Below the pieces are notes generated by a model. The model made no database searches, was not told the DNA's origin, and saw only the letters and a program-made list of their open reading frames with translations. A DNA stretch of 64,000 bases from Bacteroidota bacterium (GTDB lineage: Bacteria; Bacteroidota; Bacteroidia; Chitinophagales; LD1). The translations under genes were made by a program, and so were the position numbers. Location: positions 1 through 64,000 of the forward strand of contig JAPLES010000019.1 of the NCBI GenBank assembly GCA_026391075.1, given 5' to 3'. Positions 55,387 through 63,576 of this stretch are shown here, one piece after another (the stretch's first letter is position 1; every line of letters starts with the position of its first letter).

Positions 55387-56316
55387 ATGAATTTCACACC
55401 TGATTATTCCATTGTAGTGCCTGTTTATAACAGCGAGAACACGCTGGAAGAATTATGCTTACGTGTGGAGGAGACTTTCAATAAAATGAATTCCACTTTC
55501 GAAATTATTTTAGTGAACGACATGAGTAGTGATGGAAGCTGGTGGAAAATAAAATTGCTGAAAGAAAAATATGGTGAGTGCCTCCTGGGCATTAATCTTC
55601 GAAAAAATTTCGGGCAACACAAAGCTTTGCTTTGTGGTTTTCAGTTTGCAAAAGGCAAATACATTGTAACCATCGATGATGATTTGCAATTTTTTCCTGA
55701 AGACATTTCACTGCTGATTGATTCTGCCAAATCCACCTCTGCCGATTTAGTTTATGGGATTTATGCTGAAGAACGCCAACACTCACCTGTGCGCAAATGG
55801 GGAAGTAATTTTGTGGGCTTCATGTTTGAAAAATTCGGAAACACCACGGGCCAAGGTTCAAGTTTCAAAGTAATTCATCATAGCGTTATTGATAAAATAA
55901 AAGACTACAACCACTCGTTCACTTTTGTAGATGAAATTCTTTCGTGGCACACCACAAAAATTGAATGGGTGCCTGTGCGACACGCCACGCGCAAAGATGG
56001 AAATTCGGGTTATAGCGTTCCTAAACTTACTTTGCTCTCACTCAATTTAATTCTTTCTTATACTACTATTCCGCTTCGCTTTATGACCTGGTTTGGTTTA
56101 ATTTCTTTTATCGTCAGTTTGATTTTAGTAGGAATTTTTATCTACCAGAAATTAGTCTACGGTTCGCCACTTGGTTTTACGGCACTCATCGTTTCTATTT
56201 TTATGTCGAGCGGTTTAATTCTTTTTTCCTTAGGCATTATTGGTGAGTACCTCAATCGTTTATTTGCTTTGCAGCATCGCAAACCACCTTATCAAATTCA
56301 GGAAATTTTGAGATGA
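55387..56316 (+). CDS. GT2 glycosyltransferase with two C-terminal membrane helices (GtrB-like)
   Basis: A 309-residue enzyme. The ATG at 55387 follows the previous stop by one base. VVPVYNSENT and the VNDMSSDGS motif open the GT-A domain, and TIDDDLQFFPED carries the metal-binding acidic cluster. Two helices at about 228-250 and 262-285 and GIIGEYLNRLF match the GtrB/DPM1 group, as in the first complete gene of the window. It may move a sugar to a polyprenyl phosphate. Its end overlaps the GNAT start by 4 bases (ATGA), so the two are translationally coupled. Confidence 0.9.
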   Translation: MNFTPDYSIVVPVYNSENTLEELCLRVEETFNKMNSTFEIILVNDMSSDGSWWKIKLLKEKYGECLLGINLRKNFGQHKALLCGFQFAKGKYIVTIDDDLQFFPEDISLLIDSAKSTSADLVYGIYAEERQHSPVRKWGSNFVGFMFEKFGNTTGQGSSFKVIHHSVIDKIKDYNHSFTFVDEILSWHTTKIEWVPVRHATRKDGNSGYSVPKLTLLSLNLILSYTTIPLRFMTWFGLISFIVSLILVGIFIYQKLVYGSPLGFTALIVSIFMSSGLILFSLGIIGEYLNRLFALQHRKPPYQIQEILR

Positions 56317-56987
56317 AAATTACCCGCTACGGAATTTCGTTACAACGTATGACGCAACACGATGCGGAACTTGTTCGCCAATGGCGCAACGACAAAAAGA
56401 TTTCGCAGTTCATGTTTTACAAAGGAGAAATCACCAAAAGCATGCAGGACGAATGGTTTGTTTCCATTGACAACGAACAGAATTTTTTCTTCATCATTAG
56501 CCATAAAAATGTTCCAGTAGGCTTAATCAATATTTCATCTATCGATTGGGAAAACAAAACCGCTTATACTGGTTTGTTTATTTACGAAGACAAATTTCTT
56601 AGCACCGATATTCCAGTAATGGCATCCCTCGCGATGCTCGATGTTTTTTTTCTGCTCTTCGATATTCAGTTGGTATATGCAAAAGTGAAAGGAAATAATA
56701 AGGTAGCGCATAACTATAATTCATCGCTTGGTTTTGCGCGCACTAAAAAAATTGAATTTGGTTTGGGCTACGAGTACATCTTGCAGAAAGAAATTTATTT
56801 GCTCGAAGCCAAACAAATTCGCAATGCCGCAATTCATTTGAAAGGAAACAAAACCACAATTGAATTAAGCTCCTCTCCTATTGACGAATGGTTGAAGAAA
56901 AAAATAAAAGCGGCAAAAAAGAATGTGTTTAAAAATTTGGAGGTGGATTTGAAGGTGTCAGACACTTCAAAAGTGTCAGACACCTAG
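56313..56987 (+). CDS. GNAT-family acyltransferase with repeat-derived C-terminus
   Basis: A 224-residue protein. Residues 1-150 form a GNAT domain like those of sugar N-acetyltransferases (LVRQWRNDKKISQFM, VPVGLINISSIDW, AHNYNSSLGFARTKK). A helical Lys-rich tail follows. The last 11 residues, KVSDTSKVSDT, and the TAG stop are encoded by a REP palindrome (56953-56985). The island also has an ACP and a KAS III, so this enzyme might use an acyl-ACP to N-acylate an amino sugar. Its stop codon and that of the convergent transposase share the CTAG at 56984-56987. Confidence 0.85.
   Translation: MKITRYGISLQRMTQHDAELVRQWRNDKKISQFMFYKGEITKSMQDEWFVSIDNEQNFFFIISHKNVPVGLINISSIDWENKTAYTGLFIYEDKFLSTDIPVMASLAMLDVFFLLFDIQLVYAKVKGNNKVAHNYNSSLGFARTKKIEFGLGYEYILQKEIYLLEAKQIRNAAIHLKGNKTTIELSSSPIDEWLKKKIKAAKKNVFKNLEVDLKVSDTSKVSDT
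56953..56985. repeat. REP palindrome, copy 1
   Basis: A 33-bp hairpin: two 7-bp stems (AGGTGTC/GACACCT and GACACTT/AAGTGTC) separated by one A-A mismatch, with a CAA loop. It is the exact reverse complement of copy 3 (59086-59118). It lies in the end of the GNAT gene and adjoins the RAYT stop codon. Confidence 0.93.
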
Positions 56988-57571
56988 TAAATTTTAGAAA
57001 CCAATTTCTCGTCTAAAGCCAAATAAGAATTTTCAATAAATTTTCCCATTTGCAATTCCAATTTATCAATTGCCATTTGCTTATTGCAAAGTTTCCCTTT
57101 CCTAAGTTCTGCATAATCTTTAAACGATGAGAACTCCCAATCCTCTAGTTTTTCTACCAACCCTGCCTTTACCGGGTTTTGATGTATGTAGTGAAAGGTA
57201 GTGAGAGAATAATCTTCTTTGTCTGTGTAAACAGATTTGCTTTTCGTTTTTTGCTGAAATAAATTTCCTGTTCGGTGCTCCTGAACATTGATTGCTTTTG
57301 AATAAGAACTAAGTGCCAATCGAAACCCTTCTACAAGATTTGAAACAGGTAGTGGTCTTTCCTTTATCAACTCACAACTTTTATCATTAGCGTGAATTAA
57401 AAAATGAAAATGATTTGGCATTAAACACCAAGCCAGAATATCGCAGTTGGGATAAATGTATTTTCTGATTTTTTCAAGGAAATAGAAATAATTCTCGTCC
57501 TTGAAAAAGATTGTTTGCTTGTTATTGCCTCTGTTGTAGATATGATAAATCTCCCCAGAATTAAACTGCAT
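56984..57571 (-). CDS. REP-associated tyrosine transposase (RAYT, IS200-like)
   Basis: A 195-residue HUH single-strand transposase. The His motif is MPNHFHFLIH (H54 and H56), the catalytic Tyr is in YIHQNPVKAGLV (Y128), and the N-terminus GEIYHIYNRGNNKQ is typical of the family. It is flanked on both sides by copies of the same 33-bp REP (56953-56985 and 57586-57618), the expected RAYT/REP arrangement. RAYTs cut and join REP-bearing single strands next to a GTAG-like tetranucleotide. It is probably the enzyme that spread the three copies seen here. The gene is full length with intact motifs. Confidence 0.95.
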   Translation of the reverse strand: MQFNSGEIYHIYNRGNNKQTIFFKDENYFYFLEKIRKYIYPNCDILAWCLMPNHFHFLIHANDKSCELIKERPLPVSNLVEGFRLALSSYSKAINVQEHRTGNLFQQKTKSKSVYTDKEDYSLTTFHYIHQNPVKAGLVEKLEDWEFSSFKDYAELRKGKLCNKQMAIDKLELQMGKFIENSYLALDEKLVSKIY

Positions 57572-57585
57572 TACTTATGATTTAC

Positions 57586-57618
57586 AGGTGTCTGACATCC
57601 TAAAGATGTCTGACACCT
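57586..57618. repeat. REP palindrome, copy 2 (variant)
   Basis: Same 33-bp layout as copies 1 and 3, with outer stem AGGTGTC/GACACCT. The inner stem is GACATCC/AGATGTC with one mismatch, and the loop is TAA. On the minus strand it is preceded by GTAG, whose TAG is the stop codon of the GH1 glucosidase. Confidence 0.9.
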
Positions 57619-59047
57619 ACTTTGACAAAAACTCACTAAACCATTTTCCGCTTGCTTTAATAGTTCGTTGTTGCGTTTTAAAATCAACGCCTACCAAACC
57701 AAATCGCGGACGGAAACCTTCAGCCCATTCGAAGTTATCCATGAAACTCCAAATGAAATACCCGCATACATTAACTCCTTCTTGTTTGGCTTTTAAAACC
57801 TGTTTCAAATAATCTTTAAGAAACTGAATGCGCTTGGTGTCGTTGATTTCACCGTTTACATTTTCATCGGGAAAGGCAGCGCCATTTTCAGTGATGATAA
57901 TTTTAGGTATGTTTCTATACGCGCCAAATTTTTTGATGAGGTTGTAAATTCCCTCGGGGTAAACTTCCCAACCCATATCGGTGGTATCATGTCCAAGCTT
58001 TTTTGCAGGAACATTTGCAAAATGAATGATGGGAATTAAACCGAGTTGATAAATCACCATACGCGAATAATTCTGCAAGCCAATAAAATCAAAATCGAAT
58101 TTCATTTTCTCTGCATCGCCATCGAGCATGTGCCTTTCAATATGCTTGCATGCCGGCAAATCCGCTTTAGGATAACCCAAACCCAACACAGGGTCAATGA
58201 ACAAACGATTGATGAAAGCATCTGCTCTTCGCGCAGCTTTTACATTGGCGGGTTTGTCGTTCTTTGCATCTACATGGCTGCACGAAAACGTAGTTCCAAT
58301 AGTTGCGCCCTTCACATTCGCTCGCAAAATTCTTCCGCCCGCACCGTGACTCATAGTAACATGATGCACGGCTTTATAAAATTTACTGAAGTTGACATAG
58401 CCTGGCGCATGCACACCAATCAAATATCCCAGTGGAACAAACGCCATTGGCTCGTTGAACACCATCCAGTTCTTCACTTTGTCGCCATACTCTTTTGAAA
58501 TTACGTTCACATATTCTTCAAACCATTTAATCGAATCGCGATTTGCCCAACCGCCTTTTTCTTCCAATGCCTGCGGCAAATCCCAATGGTAACAAGTCAC
58601 CCACGGCTCTACATTTTCTTTCAAACATTTATCAATAACCCGGTGGTAAAAATCAATACCCTTTTGGTTGACAGCACCAGTGCCCTGCGGCAAAACGCGT
58701 GACCAGCCAATAGAAAATCGCGATGCGGGAATATTCATTTTGTGCATCAGCTCAATATCGCTTTCGTAGCGGTGATAAAAATCGCAAGCCACATCGCCTG
58801 TTTCGTGCGTTTTTATTTTGCCTTTATGCTCATGAACAAAATGATCCCACACACTCTCGCCTTTACCATCTTCGTTCCAACCGCCTTCAATTTGATAAGC
58901 CGCGGTGGCGGTTCCCCAAATGAAATCTTTTCCAAAATCGTTTCGCTTCAATTCTTCAGGTGAAAATATTTCGGCTAATAAATTGTGAGGCAATAAAGTT
59001 CCTGCGGCAAGAATGGAACTGAGTTTTAGGTATTGTTCGCGGGTCAT
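57617..59047 (-). CDS. GH1 beta-glucosidase, probably exported
   Basis: This 476-residue glycoside hydrolase family 1 enzyme acts on beta-linked glucosides or related sugars with retention. The acid/base is E199 in VFNEP and the nucleophile E387 in ITENG. The sugar-binding FIWGTATAAYQIEGG lies near the N-terminus. The first 25 residues (MTREQYLKLSSILAAGTLLP) look like a Tat-like signal, unlike most cytoplasmic GH1 enzymes, which suggests a periplasmic location. The TAG stop belongs to the GTAG foot of a REP element at its 3' end. Confidence 0.93.
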   Translation of the reverse strand: MTREQYLKLSSILAAGTLLPHNLLAEIFSPEELKRNDFGKDFIWGTATAAYQIEGGWNEDGKGESVWDHFVHEHKGKIKTHETGDVACDFYHRYESDIELMHKMNIPASRFSIGWSRVLPQGTGAVNQKGIDFYHRVIDKCLKENVEPWVTCYHWDLPQALEEKGGWANRDSIKWFEEYVNVISKEYGDKVKNWMVFNEPMAFVPLGYLIGVHAPGYVNFSKFYKAVHHVTMSHGAGGRILRANVKGATIGTTFSCSHVDAKNDKPANVKAARRADAFINRLFIDPVLGLGYPKADLPACKHIERHMLDGDAEKMKFDFDFIGLQNYSRMVIYQLGLIPIIHFANVPAKKLGHDTTDMGWEVYPEGIYNLIKKFGAYRNIPKIIITENGAAFPDENVNGEINDTKRIQFLKDYLKQVLKAKQEGVNVCGYFIWSFMDNFEWAEGFRPRFGLVGVDFKTQQRTIKASGKWFSEFLSK

Positions 59048-59085
59048 TGGAAAAGTTTAAAGGTTTAAAAGGCTAAACGTTAATC

Positions 59086-59118
59086 AGGTGTCTGACACTT
59101 TTGAAGTGTCTGACACCT
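59086..59118. repeat. REP palindrome, copy 3
   Basis: The 33-bp sequence is identical to the reverse complement of copy 1. On the minus strand it is preceded by GTAG, whose TAG is the stop codon of holB. Confidence 0.93.
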
Positions 59119-60268
59119 ACTCCACAACTACTTCTTCATTCTTAAATACAGAAGCAATTTTGAAAGAATTGCTCACGAATAAAATTTTTGGATTGGCATT
59201 TCGCTCGATGTGGTAATACATACGATTGAAAATTTTCGCCATGGTTTCTGTTTGAACAGGATGAAGCAGTTTTGAAAATTTAGTAGCAAAAGCCAATTCC
59301 TCTCCATCCAATTTTTCTGAATTGCCTATCAAAGAAATCATAGCGCACTCGCGCAAAAAGAAAAGCGCGTATTTCAAAAACAGTTTTTGATTTTCTCTTC
59401 CCGCTTTCGAAAAATCCTCCACCCAATCAATTAAACTTTTAGTGTTGTCGCTACTTGGTTTTAGCTTCAAACTGTAACAGCAAAGCAACCAGGTGCGAAG
59501 CGTTTTATCATTTACATTTTCACCATCGGTCATGGAAAGTGCTGCATTAAAATTTCCATCTGCCATGCGCGAAATTCTTTTCGCGCTGCCTTCATCCATT
59601 TCAAATTTTTGGAGTAAAGCAAGTTTGATGTCTTCATCATCAATCTGATTCACTTTCAAAATCTGCACACGAGAGAGAATAGTACTTAATATATTTTCGC
59701 TGTTTTCTGCCAACAAAATAAAGATGGTATTGGATGGTGGTTCTTCTAATGATTTAAGAAGAATGTTTCCTGTAAGAGCCAAAAATTCAGTCAGCCAAAT
59801 GATTTGAATTTTATATCCACTCTCGTACGTTTTCAAACTTAGCTGATGAATGATTTGCCTGCATTCTTCAGCAGTAATGTTCCCTTGTTTATTCTCCGCA
59901 CCAATACTCTGCATCCAGTCGTAGTAACTCATGTAAGCGTTCTGCTGCAAGGCACTACGCCATTCCACAATAAAATCTGCGCTCACCCCAGGAGAATTTT
60001 TTCCATCCCTTTTATGAACCGGAAAAGTAAAATGCAAATCGGGATGAATGAATTTCTGATTCTTTAAACAAGCAGAACAAATTCCGCAAGAGTCATCTTG
60101 AGTTTTGTTTTCGCATTGAATAAATTGTGCAGTGGCAAGAGCCAACGCCAGGTTTCCATTGCCTTCGGGTCCTAGCAAAAGCAAAGCATGCGGAACTCTT
60201 CCCGCGCTCACCATGCCTATGAGTTTGCGCTTAACTTCTGTTTGCCCTATTACTTCTTTGAACTGCAT
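59117..60268 (-). CDS. holB: DNA polymerase III subunit delta' (clamp loader)
   Basis: A 383-residue AAA+ clamp-loader subunit. The P-loop is GPEGNGNLALA (from residue 33), with Asn in place of the catalytic Lys, as expected for the non-hydrolysing delta' subunit. The zinc-finger Cys residues are C52, C61, C64 and C67. Residues PHALLLLGPEG and KSLEEPPSNTIFILLAE complete the match. It sits 2 bases downstream of the thiol peroxidase gene and ends at a REP-borne TAG. Confidence 0.93.
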   Translation of the reverse strand: MQFKEVIGQTEVKRKLIGMVSAGRVPHALLLLGPEGNGNLALALATAQFIQCENKTQDDSCGICSACLKNQKFIHPDLHFTFPVHKRDGKNSPGVSADFIVEWRSALQQNAYMSYYDWMQSIGAENKQGNITAEECRQIIHQLSLKTYESGYKIQIIWLTEFLALTGNILLKSLEEPPSNTIFILLAENSENILSTILSRVQILKVNQIDDEDIKLALLQKFEMDEGSAKRISRMADGNFNAALSMTDGENVNDKTLRTWLLCCYSLKLKPSSDNTKSLIDWVEDFSKAGRENQKLFLKYALFFLRECAMISLIGNSEKLDGEELAFATKFSKLLHPVQTETMAKIFNRMYYHIERNANPKILFVSNSFKIASVFKNEEVVVE

Positions 60269-60270
60269 AT

Positions 60271-60750
60271 TTATTTTTCTATGAGGCTGATTACTTCTTC
60301 GCTCAACGGGTCAACCGGTGCGCCAAAAATTTTTATCACGTTTCCGTTTTCGTCAATCAGGTATTTCTGAAAATTCCATTTCACTTCGCTGTCGCGATAA
60401 CCATTGAGTTCTTTCTTCATCAAAAATTCATATAGCGGATGCGGATTGCTTCCGAGGATTTTCACTTTCTCTGTCAATGGAAATGTAACTCCGAAATTCA
60501 CTTCACAGAATTGCTCGATTTCTTTTTCTGTTCCGGGTTCCTGTTCACCAAAATCGTTGCAGGGCAAACCAATCACTTCAACTTTTTCTTTCAGATTCTG
60601 ATACAGCTCTTCCAACTGTTTGTATTGCGGAGTAAAACCGCAAGCAGAAGCAGTATTCACCAATAAAATTTTTTTGCCTTTGAATTTTGAAAGATTCATC
60701 TCATTGGCTTTGATGTCTTTCAGCTGATAATCGTAAACTGTTTTGCTCAT
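60271..60750 (-). CDS. Thiol-dependent glutathione peroxidase family protein
   Basis: A 159-residue thioredoxin-fold peroxidase that reduces hydroperoxides. The catalytic set is C37 (NTASACGFT), Q70 (NDFGEQEPG), W125 and N126 (VKWNFQKY). There is no selenocysteine. C64 in GLPCNDFG may be a resolving Cys or structural. The ATG at 60750 is preferred because the upstream extension to 60801 runs through a dispersed repeat. A TATTTTCA sequence lies 4 bases before the ATG. Confidence 0.94.
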   Translation of the reverse strand: MSKTVYDYQLKDIKANEMNLSKFKGKKILLVNTASACGFTPQYKQLEELYQNLKEKVEVIGLPCNDFGEQEPGTEKEIEQFCEVNFGVTFPLTEKVKILGSNPHPLYEFLMKKELNGYRDSEVKWNFQKYLIDENGNVIKIFGAPVDPLSEEVISLIEK

Positions 60751-60767
60751 GCCGTGAAAATAGAAAA

Positions 60768-60802
60768 AGACGATAGACCTTAGATGCGAGAGATTAGACA
60801 CT
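60768..60802. repeat. AGACnnn 7-bp periodic repeat, intergenic
   Basis: Five units with strict 7-base spacing (AGACGAT, AGACCTT, AGATGCG, AGAGATT, AGACACT) lie between divergent genes. This is the same family as the arrays inside the SGNH and M1 peptidase genes. Confidence 0.65.
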
Positions 60803-60810
60803 ACAATTTT

Positions 60811-60818
60811 TAGATTTG
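60811..60818 (+). promoter_or_regulatory. Bacteroidota -7 element TAGATTTG
   Basis: A perfect TAnnTTTG match ends 6 bases before the ATG at 60825, so the transcript may start at or within the start codon. Confidence 0.5.
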
Positions 60819-60824
60819 CGATAC

Positions 60825-61733
60825 ATGAAAATTGCTCACGTTGTCAATCCTGTAAAGTTCAAGCCTGCATCTGAACTAGCTGTGGCGCAGCCCATAAGTT
60901 TTGAGAGCATTCGTGTTGCAAAAGAATTTGCCCAAGGAAAAACGGAAGTGGAACTATTTGCTTTTAGTTATGAAGAAGACCGAGAAATTGTTCCGCAATT
61001 CTTTACTCAACTTCCGAATTTAAATCGCTCGGTTCTTGATTTTGGAAAGTTTTCAAATCCGAAAAAATATCCGTTGCTCAATGATGTGTTTCGTACTTTA
61101 TATAATGCCACCGATGCCGAGTATCTCATCTATACCAATATGGATATTGCACTAATGCCGCAGTTTTATGTAGCTGTTTCGGAAATTCTGAAACAGGGAT
61201 ATGATGCATTACTCATTAACCGAAGAGGAATTTCAACTCACTACAAAACTGCAGAAGAATTGCCGCTGATGTATTCTGATTTCGGAAAACCACATCCTGG
61301 CTTTGATTGCTTTGTTTTCAAAAGAGAATTGCTCAACAAAATTATTCTTGAAAATATTTGTCTTGGTGTTTCATTCAGTGAAGTGGCGGTGGTTCATAAT
61401 TTTATTGCCTATGCCGAAAATTTAAAATTGGTTGACGACCTGCATCTCACTTTTCACATCGGCACAGAGGTAATGCCACCGCTCGACCAGGAATATTATT
61501 GGCATAACAGAAACGAATACGAAAAGAAAATTTATCCGCGTATTAAGCATCTTCTCAACATTGAAAAATTTCCTTACAGCCATTTGCCGTTTCACAAACG
61601 CATATTGAAGTGGATGTTGAATCCGAATTTCAGAACGGAACAAGTAGTGGAACTCGAAGGCAAGAGTTTTGGCAGAAGACTGAAACACAAAATTGATTCA
61701 TTGCGGTTTTCATTGCTCGACAAAACCAAATAA
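60825..61733 (+). CDS. Predicted glycosyltransferase-like protein, unknown specificity
   Basis: A 302-residue cytoplasmic protein. The ATG at 60825 is preferred over a TTG at 60816. A DxD-like site is present in YLIYTNMDIALMPQFY (about residues 100-115), where nucleotide-sugar enzymes bind metal. HPGFDCFVFKRELL and a His-rich DDLHLTFHIGTE follow. The overall pattern resembles GT-A enzymes of unknown substrate in Bacteroidota. The Lys/Arg-rich C-terminus could contact membrane. The call is by weak similarity only. Confidence 0.6.
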   Translation: MKIAHVVNPVKFKPASELAVAQPISFESIRVAKEFAQGKTEVELFAFSYEEDREIVPQFFTQLPNLNRSVLDFGKFSNPKKYPLLNDVFRTLYNATDAEYLIYTNMDIALMPQFYVAVSEILKQGYDALLINRRGISTHYKTAEELPLMYSDFGKPHPGFDCFVFKRELLNKIILENICLGVSFSEVAVVHNFIAYAENLKLVDDLHLTFHIGTEVMPPLDQEYYWHNRNEYEKKIYPRIKHLLNIEKFPYSHLPFHKRILKWMLNPNFRTEQVVELEGKSFGRRLKHKIDSLRFSLLDKTK

Positions 61734-61757
61734 CCACTCAATCATTTTCTTCTTCCC

Positions 61758-63572
61758 ATGACTTCTGAAGAATTTAGAATTTACCGCGAATCGCTACCGA
61801 ATCAGCCGGGCATTTATAAATACCTCAATGAGCAGGGTGAAATTATTTACATAGGCAAAGCAAAAGATTTGAAGAAGCGCGTGAGTTCTTATTTCACCAA
61901 TAACATGCACTCGAACAGAATCAAGCGCATGATTCATTTTATTACCAAGTTTGAGTTTGTAATTGTTGATACAGAGCAAGACGCTTTTTTACTCGAGAAT
62001 TCACTTATTAAAAAATATCAGCCGCGCTACAACGTAATGCTAAAGGATGATAAGACCTACCCCTTCATTTGTATTAAGAAAGAACCTTTCCCGCGTGTGT
62101 TCTTTACACGCAGAGTAATAAAAGATGGCTCTGAATATCTGGGACCTTATACCTCTATGTATAACGCGCGAATTGTGTTGGATTTGATGCGCGAAATTTT
62201 TCCATTGCGTACCTGCACCTTAAACCTTACTCAAAAAAATATTGAAGCAGGAAAATTTAAAGTGTGTCTGGAATATCATTTGAAAAATTGTCTCGGTCCT
62301 TGTCAGGCATTGCAAACGGAGGAAGATTACGATGAAGAAATTCAACAAATCAGAAATATTCTAAAAAGCAATTTTGGTTCGGTGAAAAATTATTTGAAAA
62401 AGAAAATGACTGAATATGCCGACCAAACGCTTTTCGAAAAAGCAGAAGAGTTTCGGCAAAAACTGGAAATACTTACGGGTTTCGAAAACAAATCAACTAT
62501 CGTAAATCCGCGACTTACCGATATAGATGTGTACGGTTACACCGAAAATGAAACCGATGCTTTTATGAATTATCTGAAGATTGTAAACGGAACGGTGGTG
62601 AAAACACGCGCTATAGAAGTGAAGCGCGTGCTTGATGAAACCAAAGAAGAATTGTTGCTACGAGCAATTCTCGAACACTCGATGGAAGAAACAGAACCAG
62701 CCAGCGAATTGCTCGTGCCGTTTGAAATTGATTTTCCATTTGAAAACATAAAACTCACCGTGCCGCAGGCAGGTGATAAAAAGCGGTTGCTCGATTTAGC
62801 GGTGAAGAATGCGCTTTACATGCGGCAGGAGCGGGTGAAACAAAATATGACTGCCGAGGAAAAGAAACCGAGTTTCAGAATTATGAAAACGCTGAAAGAA
62901 GATTTGAAACTGAAAGACCTGCCGCGCCATATTGAATGCTTCGATAATTCAAATATTCAAGGGACAAATCCGGTGAGCGCATGCGTGGTTTTTAAAGATG
63001 CCAAACCATCTAAAAAAGACTACCGCCATTTCAATATTAAAACCGTGGAAGGTCCCGATGATTTCGCTTCTATGCACGAAGTGATTACGCGCAGATACAA
63101 ACGGATGATTGATGAAGAGCAGGAACTTCCGCAACTGATTATAGTAGATGGCGGCAAAGGGCAGTTAAGTAGTGCCGTAGATGCGCTGAAGCAATTGGAC
63201 TTATATGGAAAAATCCCCATCGTAGGAATTGCAAAACGATTAGAAGAAATTTATTTTCCCGAAGATTCATTACCGTTATACATCAACAAAAAATCTGAAT
63301 CGCTTAAGCTGATTCAGAAAATGCGCGATGAAGCCCATCGCTTTGGCATTACTCACCACCGCCTGCGCAGAAGCAATACTTCGCTCCATTCTGAATTGAT
63401 AGATATAAAAGGTGTAGGTGAAAAAACTTTTGAGCTGTTGATGAAAAAATACAAGAGCGTAAAGAAACTCCGCGAAGTTGAATTGACAGAATTGACAGAG
63501 TTGATTGGGGAGAACAGAGCAAAACTTTTGAAGGAATATTTTGCGGGGAACGAAACGAATACTTCTGAATAG
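61758..63572 (+). CDS. uvrC: Excinuclease ABC subunit C
   Basis: A 604-residue nucleotide-excision repair nuclease. The GIY-YIG domain is GIYKYLNEQGEIIYIGKAKD (from residue 13). Two Cys-containing segments follow (RTCTLN, NCLGPC). A UVR motif is near DQTLFEKAEEFRQKLE. The RNase H-like domain has ECFDNSNIQG and IIVDGGKGQLSSA, and helix-hairpin-helix motifs end the protein (IKGVGEKTFELL). Complete, with a length normal for UvrC. Confidence 0.97.
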   Translation: MTSEEFRIYRESLPNQPGIYKYLNEQGEIIYIGKAKDLKKRVSSYFTNNMHSNRIKRMIHFITKFEFVIVDTEQDAFLLENSLIKKYQPRYNVMLKDDKTYPFICIKKEPFPRVFFTRRVIKDGSEYLGPYTSMYNARIVLDLMREIFPLRTCTLNLTQKNIEAGKFKVCLEYHLKNCLGPCQALQTEEDYDEEIQQIRNILKSNFGSVKNYLKKKMTEYADQTLFEKAEEFRQKLEILTGFENKSTIVNPRLTDIDVYGYTENETDAFMNYLKIVNGTVVKTRAIEVKRVLDETKEELLLRAILEHSMEETEPASELLVPFEIDFPFENIKLTVPQAGDKKRLLDLAVKNALYMRQERVKQNMTAEEKKPSFRIMKTLKEDLKLKDLPRHIECFDNSNIQGTNPVSACVVFKDAKPSKKDYRHFNIKTVEGPDDFASMHEVITRRYKRMIDEEQELPQLIIVDGGKGQLSSAVDALKQLDLYGKIPIVGIAKRLEEIYFPEDSLPLYINKKSESLKLIQKMRDEAHRFGITHHRLRRSNTSLHSELIDIKGVGEKTFELLMKKYKSVKKLREVELTELTELIGENRAKLLKEYFAGNETNTSE

Positions 63573-63576
63573 TGAT

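Noticed and set aside
59117-60268. Pseudogene call for holB because of a degenerate P-loop
   Set aside because: Loss of the Lys is usual for delta' subunits; length and zinc finger are intact.
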